DNA from: Cryobacterium aureum
GTDB taxonomy: Bacteria > Actinomycetota > Actinomycetes > Actinomycetales > Microbacteriaceae
Length of the DNA stretch: 64,000 nucleotides
Assembly: GCF_002954245.1 (NCBI RefSeq)
Contig: NZ_PPTG01000048.1
Span: forward strand, 124,001-188,000
Reading direction: 5' to 3'
Part shown: positions 41,396-49,452 of the stretch, piece by piece
Numbering within the stretch: position 1 is the stretch's first letter
How the letters are laid out: each line of letters opens with the position of its first letter
Made by a program: the position numbers and the translations under genes
The notes under the pieces: model-generated
Told to the model about the DNA's origin: nothing
The model's input: only the letters and a program-made list of their open reading frames with translations
Databases searched by the model: none

Positions 41396-42886
41396 CTACC
41401 GGCCGACCAGGTTGACGACGACGGATGCCGCGGGCTCGATGACATCGAGGAGAAACCGGGGGAACACCCCGATGACCACCGAGAGAACCAACAGCGAGCC
41501 GATGGAGAGTGTCTCGGTTGTGTTCAGGTCGCTAAACCCGGTGGATAACCCACGCGTTTTGCCCGTGAGCAGGCGCTGCGACGCGAGGAGAAACAGCGCC
41601 GCGGTTATCAGGATGCCAGGGAGTGCGAGCAGGCTCAGCGGTACGGTTCCAATGCTGCCGGCGAAAATCTGGAATTCGGCGATGAACCCGCTGAAGCCGG
41701 GCAGTCCGAGGGACGCGAATGCGGCGGTGGCGAAGAATGCCGCGTACCGGGGTGCCGGTGCCGCGAGCCCGCCGAAAGCGTTGAGATCGTAGCTTTGCCG
41801 TCGTTCGTAGAGCACGCCAGCGAGGAGGAAAAGTGCGCTGGTGATCAGGCCGTGGCTGACCATCTGCACGACAGCACCGGTGACGGCGAGCTGTTGCGCC
41901 TGGGCGGAGGTGTTGCTGACGACGCCAGCGGCGCCGACGGCCAGAACGATGTAGCCCATGTGGTTGACCGAGGTGTAAGCAATCATCCGTTTAACGTCGG
42001 TCTGGGCCAGGGCAACAAGTGCGCCATAGAGCACTGACACGATGCCGACGACGACGATGATCCAGGCCCAGGATCGCCAGGCGTCGGGAAGTAGAGGCAT
42101 AGCGATGCGCACGAAACCGTAGGTGCCCATTTTCAGGAGCACGCCGGCCAGCACAGCCGAGCCGATGGCGGGGGCATCGGTGTGAGCCGGCGGTAGCCAG
42201 GTGTGGAACGGAAACGTGGGTGTCTTGATCGCGAGGCCGATGAGGATGGCGGCGAGCACGAAGCCCCCCGCAACGGGGTTGTCCTGGAAGGGAGCAGACC
42301 GGGCGAGCTCGACCATATCGAAGGTGTGCGGGTCGGCGCCAAGATACAAGCCGATGAAACCGAGCAGCAGGGCCAGGGACCCGAGGAACGTGTACAGGAA
42401 GAACTTTAGGGCCGAGCGCGCGGCGTTGCCATGGCCCCAGCCGGCGATGACGAAGTACATGCCGACCAGTGACAGGTCAAAGAAGACGAAGAACAAGATC
42501 AGGTCCTGCGCGGCGAACACGCCGAGGCAGGCCGACTGGAGAAACAGGAAGAGAGCGGCCTGCGGCCTGGGTCGGTCGTTCTCCCTGAGGGCATAGACCG
42601 CGCAGGCGGCGAAGATCACGGCGGTGAGAGTGAGCAACGGCAGGGACAGACCGTCCACTCCGAGGTGGTAACTACTGCCAACACTCGGCATCCACTGCAG
42701 CCGCTCCTCGTACGCGAGTGCACCCGGTTTTGGGCTGTCAAAGCCGATCCACATTCCCACCAGCAGCGCCAGATCGATAAGAGCGATTCCCAGCCAGGCC
42801 CACCGGGCGGCCCGGTCGGAAACCCGGGGCACGACAACGAGGATCACGGCGGTCAGTACCGGCAGGAAGACGACAAGACTGAGCAT
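41396..42886 (-). CDS. nuoM: NADH-quinone oxidoreductase subunit M-like protein
   Basis: 496 residues, about fourteen helices. LFFVFFDLSLVGMYFVIAGWG, FFLYTFLGSLALLLGFIGLY and AIKTPTFPFHTWLPPAHTDAP give the conserved channel Glu and Lys and the PFHTWLPxAH motif of NuoM. It lies three bases from nuoL and six from nuoN. A proton-pumping antiporter-like subunit. Confidence 0.94.
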   Translation of the reverse strand: MLSLVVFLPVLTAVILVVVPRVSDRAARWAWLGIALIDLALLVGMWIGFDSPKPGALAYEERLQWMPSVGSSYHLGVDGLSLPLLTLTAVIFAACAVYALRENDRPRPQAALFLFLQSACLGVFAAQDLILFFVFFDLSLVGMYFVIAGWGHGNAARSALKFFLYTFLGSLALLLGFIGLYLGADPHTFDMVELARSAPFQDNPVAGGFVLAAILIGLAIKTPTFPFHTWLPPAHTDAPAIGSAVLAGVLLKMGTYGFVRIAMPLLPDAWRSWAWIIVVVGIVSVLYGALVALAQTDVKRMIAYTSVNHMGYIVLAVGAAGVVSNTSAQAQQLAVTGAVVQMVSHGLITSALFLLAGVLYERRQSYDLNAFGGLAAPAPRYAAFFATAAFASLGLPGFSGFIAEFQIFAGSIGTVPLSLLALPGILITAALFLLASQRLLTGKTRGLSTGFSDLNTTETLSIGSLLVLSVVIGVFPRFLLDVIEPAASVVVNLVGR

Positions 42887-42889
42887 GGA

Positions 42890-44851
42890 TTACCTCACAA
42901 CGGGAAGCAGGAGAACGAGAAGAAGGATGACGGCGACAGCGAGAACGACGGTGATTTGCGCGTAGTACTGATGCAGTTGGCCCGTTTGGGGACGCCGGGC
43001 GATCACGCCGAACCGGCGCGCGGTGTCGGCGATAGCCTCGACTGCCGCATCCACACCGTCGGTGTCTGCCCGGGCAGCTGCGGAACCGGTGACGATACTG
43101 CCGCGCGCCGCCGCAGTCGCTCCCGCATCGAGCCCGTGGTCATCGAACCAGCTGAGTCGACCGGCCCCGCGCACCGCTGCACGCGCCGCAGTGTGGATTC
43201 CGCGATCAAGGACTGCGTCATCGAAACGGGCGAGCCGTTGGCTCACAAGAAGCACCGGGACAACTATCACGACCCGGGTCATCCGCTCGAGCCCCAACCA
43301 GTTCGTCGCCCAGGAAGGCTGAGGCGTCCGCTTCCAGGCCACCAAACCGAGCACGAGGAGTGCCAGAATGGCCGAGCCGACTAGCTCGAGCGGGCCGGGC
43401 CGCGGATCTGATTCTGCTCCAAGCACACCCCGTACCAAGTCGCCGACCGGCGGCAGGGTGAGCACCCCCAGGAGCGCCGCGCCCGCCGCCAGGACGATAA
43501 GTGGTACCCGTTCCCAGGGGCCGATGTGCCGCGTGCCGCGCTGCTCGGTGTCGTACTCGTCGCGGGCATTCGCTAGCGGGTGGCTCCAGACGATGATGAG
43601 AGCCTTGCCCGCATATGCCGCGGCGAGTGCGGCGGCGGCCAAGCCAACGAGATACAGGGCCGGGCTGGTTTCCAGGGCGCCGGCCAGCAGCTGATCCTTC
43701 GTTGCCCACAGAGCCAGGGGCGCTATTCCGGCTAGGGACAGGGCGCCGACGGCGAACGTCACCCCGACCAGCGGCCAGCGGCGGGCGGCGCCCCGGAGCG
43801 CTGGCAGTTGCTTGGTACCGAGCGCCGCGAGCCAGGCGCCTGCCGCGAGGAACAGGAGCGCTTTCGTTGAAGCGTGGGCGATGAGGTGGGTCGTCCCGCC
43901 CGCCACCGAACCGACGCCGGCAGCCAGCACCACGAAACCGAGCTGCGCTGCAGTGGATGCCGCTAGGAGCTGTTTGAGGTCGTGCTGGGCGACGGCGACC
44001 GCGCCCAGCAGCAGAGCGGTCAGGGCCCCCACCCACGCTGTGGTCGTCGCAGCCCAACCGGTGACCTCCAGCAGCGGAGCGAGTCGCAGCAGGAGGTAGC
44101 CACCCATCGCCACCATCGCCGCCGAATGTAGGAGGGCGCTGACCGGGCTTGGGCCTTCCATCGCCCGGGAGAGCCAGAAGCTGAAGGGCAGTTGGGCTGC
44201 CTTGCCGAATGCGGCCATCAAAATTCCCGCGGCGATGAGGTGACGCCACGGGGACGGAGCCGCAGCCAGGTCAGCGAGCCCCATCCCGGCACCGCCCGCC
44301 AAGGCTGCCCCGGCCGCAAGGTAGAGGCCGAGGTCGCCCAGCCGTGTCGTGATGAACGCGGTCAGCCCGGCGGAGACTCGATTGTCCTCCCGCCAGCGGA
44401 AGCCAATCAGCGCGTAGGACATGGCGCCCATGATCTCCCAAGCGAACAGCAGAGCGGGAATCGTGGTGGCGGTCGCCGTCACCGCAACGGCCGCCGCAAA
44501 GATGAGCATCAGCCCATGGAAGCGCGCCGGCGATTCCGTTCCCTCAGCGGCTGCAAAGGCCAGAATTATGAGCGTGATAACCGCGACCGTCGGCACGATC
44601 AGGGCCGAGAGTCCGTCGACGGCGAGTCCGAACGTGGCTCCGGCCACGAATGGGACTTCGATGGACGGGCGGACGGAGGCTACGACGAACGCCGATGCCA
44701 CGGTGAGACCAGCGGTGCCAATCGACACCGGAACGGCGGCCGCGTTCGCACGTCGTCCCGTGACGCAGAGTGCGATTCCCGCAAGAGCGGGCAGACCGAT
44801 CAGAAGCCATAGTGCCGTCACGCCCCATGCGCTCACTGCTGCGGCGCTCAT
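42890..44851 (-). CDS. nuoL: NADH-quinone oxidoreductase subunit L-like protein
   Basis: 653 residues from ATG 44851; a much longer open frame to 45178 runs over nuoK and is not coding. Antiporter core: LFAWEIMGAMSYALIGF, GKAAQLPFSFWLSRAMEGPSPVSALLHSAAMVAMG (proton-channel Lys and the PFxxWLxxAMxGPTPVSALLHSATMV motif) and HASTKALLFLAAG. The end carries the long C-terminal helix region. Overlaps nuoK by four bases. Confidence 0.94.
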   Translation of the reverse strand: MSAAAVSAWGVTALWLLIGLPALAGIALCVTGRRANAAAVPVSIGTAGLTVASAFVVASVRPSIEVPFVAGATFGLAVDGLSALIVPTVAVITLIILAFAAAEGTESPARFHGLMLIFAAAVAVTATATTIPALLFAWEIMGAMSYALIGFRWREDNRVSAGLTAFITTRLGDLGLYLAAGAALAGGAGMGLADLAAAPSPWRHLIAAGILMAAFGKAAQLPFSFWLSRAMEGPSPVSALLHSAAMVAMGGYLLLRLAPLLEVTGWAATTTAWVGALTALLLGAVAVAQHDLKQLLAASTAAQLGFVVLAAGVGSVAGGTTHLIAHASTKALLFLAAGAWLAALGTKQLPALRGAARRWPLVGVTFAVGALSLAGIAPLALWATKDQLLAGALETSPALYLVGLAAAALAAAYAGKALIIVWSHPLANARDEYDTEQRGTRHIGPWERVPLIVLAAGAALLGVLTLPPVGDLVRGVLGAESDPRPGPLELVGSAILALLVLGLVAWKRTPQPSWATNWLGLERMTRVVIVVPVLLVSQRLARFDDAVLDRGIHTAARAAVRGAGRLSWFDDHGLDAGATAAARGSIVTGSAAARADTDGVDAAVEAIADTARRFGVIARRPQTGQLHQYYAQITVVLAVAVILLLVLLLPVVR

Positions 44852-45150
44852 CCGGCGAGGTCCGTTGCCGAGTCGGTCATGTCTGATCCCCGGGAACGAT
44901 GCAGGAGGGTGGCAACGGCGAACCCCATCGCCATTTCCACGGTCATCGCCGTGATCACCACGAGCAGGAGAACCTGTCCGTCCGGGACCGGAGTCAGGAA
45001 CCACCAGAATGCGGCGACAGCGAGGATGACGCCGTTGAGCATGAGTTCCAGCCCCATCATCACCATGACGACGACTTGCTGGGAGAGCGCGCCGTAGAGC
45101 CCGACGCAGAACAGTGCGGCGGCGGCGATCAGCACGAGCTGCAGGGTCAT
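44848..45150 (-). CDS. nuoK: NADH-quinone oxidoreductase subunit K
   Basis: 100 residues, three helices. MGLELMLNGVILAVAAF carries the conserved Glu of helix 2 (ExMLN), and TVEMAMGFAVATLLHR the second Glu. Both are the quinone-module proton path in the family. Start and stop overlap nuoJ and nuoL by four bases each. Confidence 0.94.
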   Translation of the reverse strand: MTLQLVLIAAAALFCVGLYGALSQQVVVMVMMGLELMLNGVILAVAAFWWFLTPVPDGQVLLLVVITAMTVEMAMGFAVATLLHRSRGSDMTDSATDLAG

Positions 45151-45710
45151 CGCCCCAACCCTCCCTGCTGCGGGTCATCGGGCGTTGGCCGATTCAGCTC
45201 GTCGCCCCACCGGTCGTAGCGGCCCCTGGGGTTCGCGAGCACGAGGGCAGCGACGATCGTGGCGAACAGAATCGGACTCACGGTGAGCATCACGAGCATC
45301 TTGGATCCCATGATTGCCTCGCCGAGGGACGCGGTCAGGTCGGCGGCCGGCGAACCGGTGCGGGCAGCCCAAGGAATGAGCAGTGCGCCACCGGCCAGCA
45401 AGAGGAAGGTTCCAACAGCTAGGATCGCCGACCACCGTTTGTTATGCACCATGCTCATTGGCATGAGGGCAGGGTTCATCCCCATGAACATGATCATGTA
45501 GATCGCCATGATGGCCATCTCCATCACCATCATGAGAATCGTAATGACGCCGATGTAGTCGAGATCGAACATCAGCAACATCACTCCGACGGCGACGAAC
45601 GACACAGCCAGGGCGTAGGTTGCCCGCGCCATCGAATCGACGCGGAAGACGGCGATTCCCGAGGCGAGCGCGATGACCGCCAGCGCGGAGAAAACAATGA
45701 CCGACAGCAT
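45147..45710 (-). CDS. nuoJ: NADH-quinone oxidoreductase subunit J
   Basis: 187 residues. MLSVIVFSALAVIALASGIAVFRVDSMARATYALAVSFVAVGVMLLMFDLDYIGVITILMMVMEMAIMAIYMIMFM shows the family helix 3 with its pi-bulge region, unusually Met-rich here (eleven Met in about 40 residues). The rest contains two further helices. Part of the operon between nuoH and nuoK. Confidence 0.9.
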   Translation of the reverse strand: MLSVIVFSALAVIALASGIAVFRVDSMARATYALAVSFVAVGVMLLMFDLDYIGVITILMMVMEMAIMAIYMIMFMGMNPALMPMSMVHNKRWSAILAVGTFLLLAGGALLIPWAARTGSPAADLTASLGEAIMGSKMLVMLTVSPILFATIVAALVLANPRGRYDRWGDELNRPTPDDPQQGGLGR

Positions 45711-45712
45711 GC

Positions 45713-46648
45713 TCAGCCCCTCACCGCGACAACGATCGAGACAACGAGCGTCTGCAGCAGAACGGCCGGCAGCACGATTATCCAGGCAACTTCAGCGAGG
45801 CGCTCGGGACGCACGGCCGGCAGACGATGCCGCAGGGTGACGAACGCCGCAAGCAACAGCAGGGTTTTCACCAGCGTCCACAGCCAGCCCGGCAACAGCG
45901 GTCCGGCCCCACCGCCGAAAAAGAGGGCAACGGCGAAAGCCGCGCCCGTCGTGAGCAGAGCGTAGCGTCCGGCGAGAATCAGCAGCCGGTCCACGCCGGA
46001 TACCTCAGTCAGGATCCCGCCCGCGATGTCTGCGCTCGCGGACGTCGCAAACGGCCCCCAGTTGGAAAAGGCGACGACGCTCAGGCAGAAGACGACGAAG
46101 GCGATCGGCATCCAGACGATGAACCACAGCTCCTGTTGCGCGGCAACCACATCGCTCACCCGCAGACTGTGTGCTGCGACGGCCGGGGTCACCAGCGCGA
46201 ACATCAGCGGCAACTCATAAGAGACGGCCTGAGCGAGAAATCGGTAGCCGCCCACCAGCGCGTGGGCGCTGTTCGCACCCCAGCCAATCAGCCATACGAG
46301 TGCCCACACGAACACGTCCATCGTGTTGAACCAGACAACCCCGACCGGGATATCGGCCAGGACCCACGGACCCACCGGGATCACCGCCGTCTTCAGCACC
46401 GCGGTCACCACGAGGCCGGCGCAGCCGATGCGCCAGAGCAGAACATCGGCCGCGACGGTCGTGCGGCGTCTCTGTCGCATCAGTCGGGCGGTCTCAAGCA
46501 CCGGGATCACCGCTCCAGACCGGAATGACCTGCCCTCGGCCCGGGCGACGAGGATCCCATTGAGTGCAGCTCCGGCCAGGGCAAGAAGACCGAGCACAAC
46601 CGGAGCAAGCAGGGCCCAGCCAGGATTTACCTCGACGATGTCATTCAT
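45713..46648 (-). CDS. nuoH: NADH-quinone oxidoreductase subunit H-like protein
   Basis: 311 residues, eight helices, a little shorter than canonical NuoH (about 325-450). Recognisable are MDVFVWALVWLIGWGANSAHALVGGYRFLAQAVSYELPLMFALVTP (quinone-site helix with YE), GGILTEVSG and LLPGWLWTLVKTLLLLAAF. Canonical NuoH has a Glu/Arg-rich loop forming the entrance to the Q chamber; in this copy it is partly reduced. Two bases from nuoJ. Confidence 0.88.
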   Translation of the reverse strand: MNDIVEVNPGWALLAPVVLGLLALAGAALNGILVARAEGRSFRSGAVIPVLETARLMRQRRRTTVAADVLLWRIGCAGLVVTAVLKTAVIPVGPWVLADIPVGVVWFNTMDVFVWALVWLIGWGANSAHALVGGYRFLAQAVSYELPLMFALVTPAVAAHSLRVSDVVAAQQELWFIVWMPIAFVVFCLSVVAFSNWGPFATSASADIAGGILTEVSGVDRLLILAGRYALLTTGAAFAVALFFGGGAGPLLPGWLWTLVKTLLLLAAFVTLRHRLPAVRPERLAEVAWIIVLPAVLLQTLVVSIVVAVRG

Positions 46649-46658
46649 GTTTTGTCAC

Positions 46659-47822
46659 TCATGTGCGCGACTGTGGAGTCTGAGCGACGGGGGCCGTCTC
46701 GATTGCCAGAGCGGCAATGATGAGCCGCGCGGTCGCGATATCCGTGCCGTTGAGCAGTCGCGGGATCTCGCCCAGCCGGCTGCGCTGCAACGCCAGGGGG
46801 TCCTGCAGCTCGTACGCTCCTTCAGCCTTGTCGTCTCGGGCAGTGCGTCGCGCCTCCTCGAGCCAGCCGATGAGGCGGCCTCGCACCGTCTCGGATCCGC
46901 TCTGCCCCATCCCGTCATCCGCGTGGGCGAGACATTCGCCGACCGTAATGCCTTTCAGTGTCCAGCGCAGAGTCCAGGAGCGGGCGACGCTCCGCGCAAG
47001 CTTGTCGAGGTCGGCTGTCACGTCGAGCAGTGCCGTGCCCGACGCCACGGCGTCGCGAATCCTCCGGGCGCGGCCTGCCGCGAACGACCACCCGGCCAGG
47101 GCAAGCACCGACGCCGCAGCATCAGAACGACGGATGACCGCCCGTCGTCGTTCGTCGTCCGCCAACGGGCGACGATCATCCGGGACAAGGCCGTCACCAC
47201 TCGGTTGCGCCGCAGGAAGGATTTCTGCCTTGGCGCTGACGATCACATCACCTTGGAGCACGCAGCGCACAACGAGACCGGCTGGCCAGTGGGGGAGCAC
47301 CGGGCCAAGGGGAACGTGAAGCACATCCATTTCGAGGCCGTCGCGATCGGGTCCGCCATTCGCCAGAGGAATCCCTCCCGGCTTCGGCATGTCCATGTCC
47401 ATGTCCATGTCCATGTCAGGCTCGGTCGATTCGCTGCTGCTACCGTGCGCTGCATGCTCGGTGTGCGCGATCTCGTCACGTGGTTCTGCCGGCCGGCGCG
47501 AGCGGGTTCGCGCATCGCTTTGTTGACTCGCCTCATCGAGGAGCTCATCCACGGCACGGTCTAGAGTCGAGGCGACATCGCTTGCGGTGATCACCGCCGC
47601 GCGTACCCGTGGACCGGGAAGCTGTGACCAGAGGCGGGCGCACACGGACTCGAGTTCCTGTCCCGGTTCCCCGCAGACCAGCAGAACGTCGGCATCCGCC
47701 GGGGATATCGCCGGCGCCCAACCCCGACGGGCTAGTTCCGCCTCAACGCGCATTCGGGTCTCACCCCAGCCGGGAACTTCCAGCACCAGCACGTGCACTC
47801 TGCGGGTGGCGTGTCCCGCCAT
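46659..47822 (-). CDS. Fused, degenerate NuoB/NuoD-like soluble subunit
   Basis: 387 residues from ATG 47822 (the open frame continues to 47951 but would run into nuoA). Residues 1-100 resemble NuoB: RVEAELARRGWAPAISPADADVLLVCG and LWSQLPGPR. The four Cys that bind cluster N2 are absent. A low-complexity linker with (MD)5 follows. The C-terminal 200 residues recall NuoC/NuoD (PKPGGIPLANGG, LEMDVLHVPLGPVLPHWPAGL and ARSWTLRWTLKGI). It occupies the place of the nuoBCD genes between nuoA and nuoH. It could seal or gate the membrane arm; a redox role via Fe-S is excluded by the missing ligands. Homology is by eye, not by search. Confidence 0.7.
   Translation of the reverse strand: MAGHATRRVHVLVLEVPGWGETRMRVEAELARRGWAPAISPADADVLLVCGEPGQELESVCARLWSQLPGPRVRAAVITASDVASTLDRAVDELLDEASQQSDARTRSRRPAEPRDEIAHTEHAAHGSSSESTEPDMDMDMDMDMPKPGGIPLANGGPDRDGLEMDVLHVPLGPVLPHWPAGLVVRCVLQGDVIVSAKAEILPAAQPSGDGLVPDDRRPLADDERRRAVIRRSDAAASVLALAGWSFAAGRARRIRDAVASGTALLDVTADLDKLARSVARSWTLRWTLKGITVGECLAHADDGMGQSGSETVRGRLIGWLEEARRTARDDKAEGAYELQDPLALQRSRLGEIPRLLNGTDIATARLIIAALAIETAPVAQTPQSRT
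47388..47417. repeat. In-frame 6-bp tandem repeat encoding (MD)5
   Basis: Five copies of CATGTC (plus strand), read on the minus strand as Met-Asp repeats inside the fused subunit. Six-base units change length without shifting frame, so strains could differ in linker length. Confidence 0.8.
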
Positions 47823-47830
47823 ACTGCTTC

Positions 47831-48199
47831 TTAGATCCACCGCAGCGCACCCTCTCGCCAGGCCCAGACGACACCGACCATGAGCACACCGAGAAAGACA
47901 AACATCTCCACGACGGCGCCGATGCCGTCTTTCGCCACGACCAGTGCCCATGGGTACATGAAGAGCATTTCCACGTCAAAGGCCAGAAAAAGCAGGGTCA
48001 ACGGGTACCACCTAGCGTGGTACCTGGACAGCGCATGTTCCTCCGGCTCCCAGCCGGAAAGGAACGGCAACCGCTCAAGTGGGTCGGGGGCCACCGCGGT
48101 GTACCGCGCCACCAGGTAGAGGCCGCCCACTGTCAGCAGCGCGACTGCGAGAAGGACGGCAATGCTGATGTAGGTGGACACGCGCCTCCCTCTCACCAC
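47831..48199 (-). CDS. nuoA: NADH-quinone oxidoreductase subunit A
   Basis: 122 residues, three helices. ALSRYHARWYPLTLLFLAFDVEMLFMYPWALV has the hallmark FxxxDVExxFxYPW of NuoA with the Q-loop. First gene of the operon; GTG at 48181 is an alternative start. Nine bases separate it from the fused subunit. The 206-bp region upstream (48200-48405) must hold the operon promoter, but I cannot assign boxes confidently. Confidence 0.93.
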   Translation of the reverse strand: MVRGRRVSTYISIAVLLAVALLTVGGLYLVARYTAVAPDPLERLPFLSGWEPEEHALSRYHARWYPLTLLFLAFDVEMLFMYPWALVVAKDGIGAVVEMFVFLGVLMVGVVWAWREGALRWI

Positions 48200-48405
48200 T
48201 CCTGGGCCTCATAGCCTTTTTAGATCGATGTGTTCTCAACCTAGTCCGAGTGAGCTGATGCGGATATTTCGGACAGTAATCCATCCAAAAATGCGAAAGG
48301 TGAAAGCATGGAGCCCGTTATCGGGACTTCGATGCTCAGTACCTTCCACAATGCCGAAAGCGGGTTGCTGTTCATTATTGAACCGGCCGCCACGGAAGAG
48401 CGCTG

Positions 48406-48903
48406 TTAGCAGTAGGGGCTGCAGGAGGAGTGGCCGCCATCGAAGGCACCGTTCTTGTCGAACAGGCCGATCGTCGAGCCGAGGACGTCGAGGATGCAGT
48501 AATACTTGGAGCCGCCGCCGAAGCGCGTGCTGACCGCGTTGCTGCCACCGGTACCGGTGTTGTTGCGTTGCGCGCCGCCGGTGAACGTTTCGCGAGCGAG
48601 ATCAAAAGTGAACGAGGTGAAGGCGGCGGTCAAGCTGTCGCAGGTAGCAGCTCGGTGTTGCCTTGATCGCATCCGGAATAGATGGCTCGAATTCAAACGC
48701 CTGTCGTATGGGCGAATTGCCATACTGTAACCAACCGGGGTCACACTCAGGACGGTGACGATGAACACACCACCCAGCGGGATGTAACTGTCACGCAACG
48801 AACTGGCGTGTGGTTCGACAACCGTATGGGAGCTCCGTGACTGCGCTGAGCCCGGTCCACGATAATCGTGGTGTGGCAGGTACTCGACTCGGGGGCTCTG
48901 CAC
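48406..48903 (-). CDS. Hypothetical secreted/anchored Cys-rich protein
   Basis: 165-residue open frame whose real start is uncertain (GTG or TTG near 48800-48850 likely). A hydrophobic segment LGGVFIVTVLSVTPVGYSMA is followed by about 100 polar residues rich in Gly, Ser, Thr and ending GAFDGGHSSCSPYC. A KYYC and the final C-S-P-Y-C suggest disulfides outside the cell. No family recognised; it could be a remnant. Confidence 0.4.
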   Translation of the reverse strand: MQSPRVEYLPHHDYRGPGSAQSRSSHTVVEPHASSLRDSYIPLGGVFIVTVLSVTPVGYSMAIRPYDRRLNSSHLFRMRSRQHRAATCDSLTAAFTSFTFDLARETFTGGAQRNNTGTGGSNAVSTRFGGGSKYYCILDVLGSTIGLFDKNGAFDGGHSSCSPYC

Positions 48904-48937
48904 GCGCTGGTCGAGGCTGCTTGCCCGCGCGTGGCGT

Positions 48938-49404
48938 CAGACTGGGGCAACGCGAGCAGAGAATGCTGCCTCGACCTCGCGCCGCTTGGCGACGTCGACG
49001 AACTGCACAAAGTCCTCGTCACGATCACCGATGACGACGTCTTCCACCGTGTCGGCAGGCAATTCACCTGGCCAAGCAGTCTGCCGCGTAGGCCGGTCGC
49101 GTTCCAGCCGCGTCCCCGAGATCGCGACCCAGTCGCGAAGCCGCTGGCGGGCATCGGCGAAGTCACGGTGCCAGCCGAGTGGGGCGGAGCCGTGTTGGTC
49201 GGGGTCGTAGGCGCCGAGCCAGTGCAGGTGCAGCGCGGAGAGCTCTCAGACGAGTTCGGGGTGCCGATGCCAGAACGGCGGCACGACGGATGCTGGCAGA
49301 CCGTAGGTGCGCCGCAGCCAGTTCACCCAGCGGTTGAGTTCGATCCATTCGGCCTCGGCGTCGTCGGCGCTGAGGAGGTTGCGTATCCACACAGGCAATG
49401 GAAC
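48938..49404 (-). pseudogene. DUF4913-like protein with an in-frame stop
   Basis: In one minus frame the sequence reads LNRWVNWLRRTYGLP, PPFWHRHPELV, TGA, ELSALHLHWLGAYD, LGWHRDFADARQRLRDWV and TRQTAWPGELP, matching DUF4913 of actinobacterial conjugative elements. The TGA at 49246-49248 replaces a codon that is Trp in the expected HPELVWELSALHLHW pattern, a single G to A change. The N-terminus is also missing. It is a leftover of a plasmid or ICE backbone inside the island. Confidence 0.72.
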
Positions 49405-49452
49405 CACCCGGCTCCTGCCGATATTACCAACCTGATGGCCGGTATGCCGGCG

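Noticed and set aside
44852..45178. N-terminal extension of nuoL
   Set aside because: The extra 109 residues are a shadow of nuoK in another frame; the ATG at 44851 overlaps nuoK's stop as expected.
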